Shown: positions 27,272 through 33,750 of the stretch, in pieces
Layout of the letters: each line of letters starts with the position of its first letter
Position numbering within the stretch: position 1 is the stretch's first letter
From: an uncultured bacterium
Lineage (GTDB): Bacteria > Patescibacteriota > Minisyncoccia > Phycocordibacterales > UBA9973
Direction: 5' to 3'
Length of the DNA: 33,750 nt
Assembly (NCBI GenBank): GCA_903929735.1
Contig: CAIYVW010000006.1
Coordinates: 1-33,750, forward strand
The notes under the pieces: generated by a model
What the model saw: the letters and a program-made list of their open reading frames with translations, nothing else
The model's database searches: none
Told to the model about the DNA's origin: nothing
Position numbers and translations under genes: made by a program

Positions 27272-29413
27272 TTATTTTCTTGATTCTATAATTGATGTTG
27301 CAACATTTTGTGGAACTACATCATAACGTAGGAATTCCATTGTGAATCCTGCACGTCCTTCTGTCATAGAACGAAGTGTTGTCATGTATCCAAACATTTC
27401 TGAAAGAGGAACAACAGCTTTAACAGCTTGGTTCATACCACGAGCTTCCATTCCTTCGATAAGACCACGTTTTGAAGAAAGAGAACCAGTAACATCTCCC
27501 ATGAATTTATCTGGAGTAACAACTTCTACTTTCATCATAGGTTCTAGAATCACAGGGCGAGCAATTTTACATGCATCCTGTACAGCCATAGAAGCAGCAA
27601 TTTTGAAGGCCATTTCGTTTGAGTCAACATCATGGAATGATCCATCGTAAAGTTCAACAGAAACATTCTCAAGTTTAAATCCTGCTAATACTCCCCTGTC
27701 TAAACCTTCTTTAAATCCTTTTTCACAAGCAGGTATGTATTCTTGTGGAATAGCACCTCCTTTAATTGTGTTAATGAATTCAAAACCTTTTTCTCTTTTT
27801 GTATTCTTTGGAAGGTCTTCTACGTCTACAGTCTGATCCATTGGTTTAACTTTAATCTTTACGTGACCATAGTTACCACGACCACCTGACTGCTTAATAT
27901 ATTTACCTTCTACCTCTGCATTTCCTGTAATAGTCTCACGGTAAGCAACTTGAGGTTTACCAACATTTGTTTCAACTGAAAATTCTCGCTTCATACGGTC
28001 AACAATAATTTCAAGATGAAGTTCTCCCATACCTGCAATAATTGTCTCATTTGTTTCAGCATCAGTTGTAACTCGGAATGTAGGATCTTCTTGTGCTAAA
28101 CGAGACAAAGCCATACCCATTTTCTCTTGGTCTGCTTTTGTCTTTGGTTCAACACGTAATTGAATAACTGGTTCTGGGAAAATAATACGATAAAGTTCTA
28201 TTGGGTGTTCTTCATCACAAAGTGTATCTGAAGTAACTGTATCCTTAAGGCCTACAGCTGCAGCAATTTCTCCAGCGTAGACTTTCTTTACTTCTTCACG
28301 ATCGTTGGCATGCATACGTAATATACGTCCTATGCGTTCTTTATTACGAGTACGAGGATTATAAACATAACTTCCAGCTGAAAGACTACCAGAATAAACA
28401 CGGAAGAAAATAATTTGTCCTACGAATGGATCTGTAGCCACTTTGAAAGCTAGAGCTGAAAAAGGTTCTGAGTCAGACGCTTTACGATCTATGGTCTCAT
28501 CTGTTTCAGGGTCAATACCTGCAATAGGAGGAATATCTGTAGGAGAAGGAAGATAATCTACCACAGCATCAAGAACTAGTTGGACTCCCTTATTTTTCAA
28601 AGCTGAACCAGCAAATACTGGGAAAATCTTGTTTGCTATAACTGCCTTTCTCATTGTTGCTTTCAAGACATCAAAACTTGGAATCTTACCTTCTAGATAG
28701 TCAGTCATCATAACATCATCTTGCTCTACTATCTTTTCTAGTAGTTCATGATGGTATTTTTCGGCTTCGGCTTTTAATTCTTCAGGAATATCTTTTTCTA
28801 CAACGATTGAACCCATCTCTCCTTCAAAATAGAAAGCTTTCATTTTCAAAAGGTCAACAACTCCTTCATGTTTCTCTTCAAGACCAATAGGAATTTGCAT
28901 ACGAACTGCATTTTTATTTAAGCGTTCAAGAATTGTGGCATATGAATGTTCAAATGAAGCACCTATACGATCAAGCTTGTTGATAAAACAGATTCTAGGA
29001 ACCATAGCTTCGTCAGCATAACGCCAGTTTGTTTCTGATTGAGGTTCTACACCTGCTACCCCATCAAAAACAACAACAGCACCATCAAGTACTCTTAGAG
29101 ATCTCTTAACTTCAACAGTAAAGTCGATGTGTCCTGGTGTATCAATAATATTAAAACGATGTTTCTTTGATTTATCAGTAGGAGCATAAGTAGGATTCCA
29201 GAAACAAGTAACAGCCGCAGAAGTAATAGTAATACCTCTTTCTCTTTCTTGTTCCATCCAGTCTGTGGTTGTTTCCCCATCGTGAACTTCACCTATTTTA
29301 TGTGATACTCCTGTATAAAACAAAACACGCTCACTTGTGGTAGTTTTACCCGCATCAATGTGGGCTATAATACCGAAATTTCGAACTTTCTCTAGTGGAT
29401 AATCTCTTTCCAT
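27272..29413 (-). CDS. fusA: Elongation factor G
   Basis: [44 protein letters not shown]. Confidence 0.98.
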   Translation of the reverse strand: MERDYPLEKVRNFGIIAHIDAGKTTTSERVLFYTGVSHKIGEVHDGETTTDWMEQERERGITITSAAVTCFWNPTYAPTDKSKKHRFNIIDTPGHIDFTVEVKRSLRVLDGAVVVFDGVAGVEPQSETNWRYADEAMVPRICFINKLDRIGASFEHSYATILERLNKNAVRMQIPIGLEEKHEGVVDLLKMKAFYFEGEMGSIVVEKDIPEELKAEAEKYHHELLEKIVEQDDVMMTDYLEGKIPSFDVLKATMRKAVIANKIFPVFAGSALKNKGVQLVLDAVVDYLPSPTDIPPIAGIDPETDETIDRKASDSEPFSALAFKVATDPFVGQIIFFRVYSGSLSAGSYVYNPRTRNKERIGRILRMHANDREEVKKVYAGEIAAAVGLKDTVTSDTLCDEEHPIELYRIIFPEPVIQLRVEPKTKADQEKMGMALSRLAQEDPTFRVTTDAETNETIIAGMGELHLEIIVDRMKREFSVETNVGKPQVAYRETITGNAEVEGKYIKQSGGRGNYGHVKIKVKPMDQTVDVEDLPKNTKREKGFEFINTIKGGAIPQEYIPACEKGFKEGLDRGVLAGFKLENVSVELYDGSFHDVDSNEMAFKIAASMAVQDACKIARPVILEPMMKVEVVTPDKFMGDVTGSLSSKRGLIEGMEARGMNQAVKAVVPLSEMFGYMTTLRSMTEGRAGFTMEFLRYDVVPQNVATSIIESRK

Positions 29414-29439
29414 ATATATATTATGTTGCTAAAAATAAA

Positions 29440-29455
29440 AAGACGTATACGTCTT
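29440..29455. repeat. 16-nt perfect palindrome AAGACGTATACGTCTT upstream of fusA
   Basis: Directly readable. Confidence 0.9.
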
Positions 29456-29495
29456 GTGTCTACAGAATATACAACAAAAAGTTAAATTTTGCAAC

Positions 29496-29539
29496 AAAAA
29501 AATTGACCTTATTATGAAACAAGGTCAATTTTAATTTTT
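29496..29539 (-). terminator. Intrinsic terminator downstream of the 47-aa ORF
   Basis: Minus strand AAAATTGACCTTGTTTCATAATAAGGTCAATTTTTTT. Confidence 0.88.
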
Positions 29540-29547
29540 ACAATAAA

Positions 29548-29691
29548 CTAAGAATACCAAAAACATATCCATGTTGTGAAGAAAAATCCTGGATTAGGAA
29601 GCACCCAAGCAGTAGCTCCTCTAGCCCTTAGTTTACAAGCTGCTTTATCAGCTCTAGATTTAAAGAAGAAAGTCTTCTCTTTTGGATCCAT
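29548..29691 (-). CDS. Small protein (47 aa), unknown function, absent from the ORF track
   Basis: Translates to MDPKEKTFFFKSRADKAACKLRARGATAWVLPNPGFFFTTWICFWYS*; own promoter-like sequence (TTGACA-16-TAATTT) and terminator. Confidence 0.7.
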   Translation of the reverse strand: MDPKEKTFFFKSRADKAACKLRARGATAWVLPNPGFFFTTWICFWYS

Positions 29692-29723
29692 AATAAATTA
29701 TTTAAAATTGTTTATTCAGTTTA

Positions 29724-29751
29724 AAATTACTCTCATCTTAACTTTTGTCAA
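29724..29751 (-). promoter_or_regulatory. Promoter TTGACA-N16-TAATTT for the 47-aa ORF
   Basis: -35 at 29746-29751, -10 at 29724-29729. Confidence 0.55.
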
Positions 29752-29760
29752 GAAAAACCT

Positions 29761-29798
29761 CTTTACCTTCCTAACGCGATAGCGTTAAGATGGTAAAG
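29761..29798. repeat. Hairpin / inverted repeat, left copy
   Basis: CTTTACCTTCCTAACGC-GATA-GCGTTAAGATGGTAAAG. Confidence 0.92.
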
Positions 29799-29799
29799 T

Positions 29800-30300
29800 T
29801 TATTTATTTGGAATAAATCCCTTTTCAAGCTTAAATGTTTTAATAGTATCTTTTAGACCAATACTTTTAAGATACTCCATAAACTCTTTCGGTAGTGGTG
29901 ATGGCCCCACCCAAACACTTCGTTGTATTATTATAAAATTAAAATTGATGAGTTCCCTTCTAAGCCAATCTCTATGTGATTTTTTATCTTCTGGTACATC
30001 GTATAATAAAAGTAAATCCTTTGGATCTTTATCTGTCTTATTGGATTCAAATTTTTTAAAAATTAATTTTTCTTTTTGTAATAAAAATTCTTCTCCTTTA
30101 TGAGTAATAAAATAAACTCCATTAACCTCTTTTATGTATCCACTACTTTTCAAAAAGGAACATTTATTTGCAAGTGTTTGATATTTATAATATTTAAAAT
30201 CAGGTAAACCTAAAAAACCCAAACGAACTCCAGCATAACTAAGAACAGAACTATTTTTCTTTTCACTTAAATATTCTAAAATTAATTTCTCTGCTGTCAT
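29800..30300 (-). CDS. wHTH plus Cas2-like domain protein (PaaX-like / stand-alone Cas2-like)
   Basis: C-terminal LLLLYDVPEDKKSHRDWLRRELINFNFIIIQRSVWVGPSPLPKEFMEYLKSIGL resembles the Cas2/PaaX ferredoxin-like domain; N-terminal wHTH-like region; no CRISPR array or cas1 in window. Confidence 0.75.
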   Translation of the reverse strand: MTAEKLILEYLSEKKNSSVLSYAGVRLGFLGLPDFKYYKYQTLANKCSFLKSSGYIKEVNGVYFITHKGEEFLLQKEKLIFKKFESNKTDKDPKDLLLLYDVPEDKKSHRDWLRRELINFNFIIIQRSVWVGPSPLPKEFMEYLKSIGLKDTIKTFKLEKGFIPNK

Positions 30301-30307
30301 AATTTAT

Positions 30308-30313
30308 ATTATA
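30308..30313 (-). promoter_or_regulatory. Extended -10 (TGATATAAT), 7 nt from ATG 30300
   Basis: Minus strand reads TGATATAAT-ATAAATT-ATG. Confidence 0.6.
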
Positions 30314-30319
30314 TCATTC

Positions 30320-30354
30320 TTACCTTTCAAACGCGATAGCGTTAGGAAGGTAAA
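30320..30354. repeat. Hairpin / inverted repeat, right copy
   Basis: TTACCTTTCAAACGC-GATA-GCGTTAGGAAGGTAAA; the 16 nt GCGTTAGGAAGGTAAA is the exact reverse complement of 29762-29777. Confidence 0.92.
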
Positions 30355-30377
30355 ATGTTAAAAGAATACAATATAAC

Positions 30378-30401
30378 AAAACTCCCCTTTCGGGGAGTTT
30401 T
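30378..30401 (-). terminator. Intrinsic terminator after rpsG
   Basis: AAAACTCCCC-TTTC-GGGGAGTTTT. Confidence 0.9.
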
Positions 30402-30419
30402 AAGTTTATTTTATATTTA

Positions 30420-30890
30420 TTACCAAGCGAAGTGAGCGAATGCTTTATTACTCTCTGCCATTTTATGAGTATCATCACGTTTCTTGATAGCTATTCCTTC
30501 GTTCTTTGATGCAAGGATTAATTCTTCAGCAAGCTTTTCGTGAATAGGTGCTCCTTTCTTTGAACGGGCAGCTCCGATTATCCACCTCATAGCTAAAGCC
30601 AAACGTCTTTCAGGACGAACTTCACGAGGTACCTGATAGTTTGCACCACCAATACGACGAGAACGAACTTCAACTGTAGGACCTGCATTCTTTAAAGCTG
30701 TATCAAAAACTTCTAGAGGGTTTGGGTTGCCAGTTTTTTCTTTAATGATTTCAAAAGCTTTATAAACTGACTTACGAGCTGTCTCCTTCTTACCATGAAG
30801 CATAATGTTGTTGATAAATTTGCCTAACTTTTGAGAGTTATACATTATATCTGGTTCAACTATATTTCTATTTTTTATTTTTCTTCGCAT
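30420..30890 (-). CDS. rpsG: 30S ribosomal protein S7
   Basis: GGANYQVPREVRPERRLALAMRWIIGAAR. Confidence 0.98.
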   Translation of the reverse strand: MRRKIKNRNIVEPDIMYNSQKLGKFINNIMLHGKKETARKSVYKAFEIIKEKTGNPNPLEVFDTALKNAGPTVEVRSRRIGGANYQVPREVRPERRLALAMRWIIGAARSKKGAPIHEKLAEELILASKNEGIAIKKRDDTHKMAESNKAFAHFAW

Positions 30891-30901
30891 ATTATTTAAA
30901 A

Positions 30902-31327
30902 TTATTTCTTAACAGCTGCTTTAGGAGTCTTTGTACCATATAGACTTCTTGACTGACGACGCTTCTCTACTCCTGTTGTATCTAGACGTCCACGAACTAT
31001 GTGATAACGAACTCCGATCAAGTCCTTAACACGTCCACCACGAATCATAACAACTGAGTGTTCTTGTAAGTTGTGTCCTTCTCCTGGAATATAAGCTGTT
31101 ACTTCCATACCATTAGTAAGTCTTACACGTGCAATCTTTCGTAGAGCTGAGTTAGGCTTCTTTGGTGTAGTTGTAGAAACTTTTGTACAAACTCCTCGCT
31201 TGAATGGAGCTGGGTAATAAACAGGCTTATTCTTAATCGAATTAAAACCACGTGCTAGAGCTACGGCTTTTGATTTTCTTTTAATTATTTTACGGCTCTT
31301 GCGAACCAATTGGTTGATTGTAGGCAT
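30902..31327 (-). CDS. rpsL: 30S ribosomal protein S12
   Basis: [75 protein letters not shown]. Confidence 0.98.
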   Translation of the reverse strand: MPTINQLVRKSRKIIKRKSKAVALARGFNSIKNKPVYYPAPFKRGVCTKVSTTTPKKPNSALRKIARVRLTNGMEVTAYIPGEGHNLQEHSVVMIRGGRVKDLIGVRYHIVRGRLDTTGVEKRRQSRSLYGTKTPKAAVKK

Positions 31328-31333
31328 GTTTTT

Positions 31334-31356
31334 AAAAAAAATAGTCTCAAAGACTA
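31334..31356 (-). terminator. Terminator-like hairpin immediately upstream of the rpsL start (possible attenuator)
   Basis: Minus strand TAGTCT-TTG-AGACTA-TTTTTTTT, ending 6 nt before ATG 31327. Confidence 0.5.
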
Positions 31357-31448
31357 GTGCAAATACTTTACTATAAAGACTTTAAAAAAGCAAGCCCTCT
31401 TACCCTCTTTATTCATATCTTTAAAAAGTTAGAGGATTATAGCTGTAA

Positions 31449-32465
31449 TTAACCTTCTTCTATAGGAGTAACTTCCCTGTGCTTCTTCTTGTATATAAAT
31501 ATTACTAGCCAAAAAATAAATATTAAAAATACAAAAATCCAGAATGGATTAATATAACCGATAAATCCTAAGATACTAAAAGATAGGCTAAAACCTAAGA
31601 AATAACTTGAAATAATATTATCTTTAATAAAGTTCCATAGCATTTTTAGAAAATTCAAAATGTTATTCCAAAAAGAATTTTTAGTAGATGTTGAAATATT
31701 TGTAGTTTTACTTAAACTTGAAATAAGTTTCTTTGCAGGCTCTTTACTAGGATTAAAAATTTGTGGTTGTTCTAGCGGTTCAGGATTTACAAAAACATCT
31801 TCTTTTCGAATTATTGTTTTTATTTTTCTAACAACATGAATACCTTTTTTAACTGGTTTAATGATTAAATTAATTTCTGGAGTTGTTATCGTGACTGGAG
31901 GTGTTGGTGGTATATAAAATGAACCACCCCCACTACTTGAACCACCTGATGAAGCTGATCCCCCACCACCAGGTGAAGTATTTCTAGCTCCTACAGGCCT
32001 CCAATCAGTAGAGACACAAGCATTTAAAACTGTGCAATCAAATCTAATCCATCCATAATTTTCAGACCAAGCATAACCAACAAATTGACCATTATTATTG
32101 ATAGTAACTCCCCCTTTAGACGGAGCGAAATTTATCCAACCTGATTCGCTACCCCAAGCATAGCCTCCCACAATACCATTTATTGTATTTGTCACCCCAC
32201 CATAAGTGGGACTAAAGTTTACCCAACCAAAAGTCTCGGACCAAGCATTACCTGTAATTTTTGTATCGGAAATATTTACAATACTACCAAGAATTGTTTT
32301 AAAATTAATAATTGTTGTAGTACTACATAAACTATCTCTACAAAGTAAAGCATTATGATATATCGGATCTATTGTGCCATTACTAACAGAAGCTTCTACT
32401 TTAAAAGAGCAGGCTATAAATACAAAAATTAATAAATATTTAAAGTTTTTTAGAAATGAAAACAT
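31449..32465 (-). CDS. Secreted/membrane protein with three AWSxxxGWINF-type repeats
   Basis: Signal peptide; AWSETFGWVNF, AWGSESGWINF, AWSENYGWIRF; Gly/Ser and Pro linker; C-terminal TM segments. Confidence 0.75.
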   Translation of the reverse strand: MFSFLKNFKYLLIFVFIACSFKVEASVSNGTIDPIYHNALLCRDSLCSTTTIINFKTILGSIVNISDTKITGNAWSETFGWVNFSPTYGGVTNTINGIVGGYAWGSESGWINFAPSKGGVTINNNGQFVGYAWSENYGWIRFDCTVLNACVSTDWRPVGARNTSPGGGGSASSGGSSSGGGSFYIPPTPPVTITTPEINLIIKPVKKGIHVVRKIKTIIRKEDVFVNPEPLEQPQIFNPSKEPAKKLISSLSKTTNISTSTKNSFWNNILNFLKMLWNFIKDNIISSYFLGFSLSFSILGFIGYINPFWIFVFLIFIFWLVIFIYKKKHREVTPIEEG

Positions 32466-32483
32466 AAGTTAGTTAGTAATTGC

Positions 32484-33750
32484 TTAAATTGTAGTATTCG
32501 GGGTAGCAACAACATCAGTAGTTGGTTTTGTTACTTCTGGAGTTATTATTGGTGTTACGGGTGATGGAGTTGGAACTACTGATTCAGTATTTGTAGAAAC
32601 TGGTGTTGAGGATGAATTTGGAATCTGATTAGTATCTGTCGTAGTTATTACAGGTGTAGTGACAACTGTTGTGGGTGGTAAAGAAGGTATAACAACTTGA
32701 GCTGCATTACTGTGGTCTAATATTTTTTGCAATTGATCTTTTGTTATACATAAATCATCAAGACATAATTTCTTGGTATGCACTTCTCCAAAGAAAACAA
32801 TTTGTAAATTATTAGTAGCATCAGACAAGAAGTTCTTTATAAGAGAACCCATAGATAAAGAATTATCCATATCAAAAGATTTCAAATTATCAACTTTTAG
32901 ATTCATCTCCTGTATACCTTTTACTAAATAAGGAGTGATATTAGCGTAACTTATAGATTTAAGATTATTTTTTGAATCTGTCAAAACTAAGTCTGGAAAT
33001 ATTTGCTCCATTTGCTGAGCTATGAAACCGGTATGTTTACTATCTGTATTTAATTCACTATTCCAATTATACTTTACAGGTGTAAGTTCTAATAATTTGT
33101 CTAGAATAGTTTTTGATGTGTCTATTGGTATTGTCTGTAGAGCAAATTCTTTGTCTTCAAGAGTTATAATATTCTTCTTTAGATTTATATCTGACGAACA
33201 AGAGAGTGATGAAGTCGTAGGATTAATATCACAAGTTCCAGTAGAATTTGCAAAACGAGCAACAACTCCTGAAATTCCATCATTCCCTACTTGTAGATTA
33301 TATTCTGGAGAAATATTACCTATACCAACACTTCCGTCTCCTAAAATCCTCATTTTTTCAGTTGGTATATTATCACCTGAACCGAAACTGCCTGGATTAG
33401 CAGTATAAAAACCAATTTCTGAAGATCCATTACCAGATGAAATTCCTGATTCTAAATTTAATTTACCTCCATTTGAACCAGGTATACCTTGTATAGAACC
33501 TCCTGCTGATATAGTCAGAGAATAACCATTTTGTGATGGGTAAGGTATTTGATTTCTAGTCATACCAATTGTTCTATCAGAATAACCATTAAGAGATATA
33601 GTAGAAGAAGGGTCACTTACCCCTACCCCCACATTACCATTCCCTAATATAGTCATCTTCTCTGTTGGATTATTATCTGTTGTACCAGAAGTACTAGCAT
33701 TAGAAGTAAATAAACGTATAGCTGAATTACCTGTTCCTGTTGATATACCA
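32484..33750 (-). CDS. Tail-fibre-like surface protein with peptidase S74 (intramolecular chaperone) domain, 5' end beyond the window
   Basis: SSDINLKKNI...LELTPVKYNWNSELNTDSKHTGFIAQQMEQIFPDLV; EKMxILGxGxVGIG repeats; frame stays open from 33656 to the window edge (GISTGTGNSAIRLFTSNASTSGTTDNNPTEKM). Confidence 0.82.
   Translation of the reverse strand, partial: GISTGTGNSAIRLFTSNASTSGTTDNNPTEKMTILGNGNVGVGVSDPSSTISLNGYSDRTIGMTRNQIPYPSQNGYSLTISAGGSIQGIPGSNGGKLNLESGISSGNGSSEIGFYTANPGSFGSGDNIPTEKMRILGDGSVGIGNISPEYNLQVGNDGISGVVARFANSTGTCDINPTTSSLSCSSDINLKKNIITLEDKEFALQTIPIDTSKTILDKLLELTPVKYNWNSELNTDSKHTGFIAQQMEQIFPDLVLTDSKNNLKSISYANITPYLVKGIQEMNLKVDNLKSFDMDNSLSMGSLIKNFLSDATNNLQIVFFGEVHTKKLCLDDLCITKDQLQKILDHSNAAQVVIPSLPPTTVVTTPVITTTDTNQIPNSSSTPVSTNTESVVPTPSPVTPIITPEVTKPTTDVVATPNTTI

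Noticed and set aside
27342-27650. + strand 102-aa ORF inside fusA
   Set aside because: Shadow ORF of fusA.
29576-29782. + strand 68-aa ORF
   Set aside because: Antisense to the better supported 47-aa minus-strand ORF, which has promoter and terminator.
29800-30300. Evidence of a CRISPR-Cas locus from the Cas2-like protein
   Set aside because: No cas1, effector or array nearby; the N-terminal wHTH makes a PaaX-like regulator more likely.

Overview
The gene content looks like a chromosomal segment of a Candidate Phyla Radiation (Patescibacteria/Parcubacteria-like) bacterium. This is an inference: small S74 and 'GWINF' surface proteins, a minimal sigma factor, standard code, AT-rich. From left to right the window has: (i) a very AT-rich glycan cluster (GT2, two GT4, flippase, SDR epimerase, O-antigen ligase with TPR); (ii) a large peptidoglycan-binding surface protein; (iii) a ~1.1 kb intergenic region dense in palindromes, possibly encoding a ~570-nt structured RNA; (iv) housekeeping genes ftsK, recA, efp, rplK, nusG, secE; (v) an adaptor/ABC/two-permease/FKBP cassette with a SIMPL protein; (vi) an RpoD-like sigma factor and fusA; (vii) rpsG and rpsL, separated from fusA by an insertion encoding a wHTH-Cas2-like (PaaX-like) protein and an unannotated 47-aa protein; (viii) two surface proteins. 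The signals most worth following: 16-bp perfect inverted repeats bracketing the Cas2-like gene, with related hairpins at its promoter and at the small-ORF promoter; three copies of a conserved intergenic core, each closed by a different locus-specific long stem; a dispersed 17-nt hairpin family with a compensatory C/G swap (CAGACGT-CCA-ACGTCTG versus CAGAGGT-CCA-ACCTCTG); an ungapped 93-bp direct repeat flanking the O-antigen ligase gene; the ncRNA candidate; and repeated TATAAT-N6/7-ATG leaderless promoters. No CRISPR array, tRNA, rRNA or transposase was recognised.
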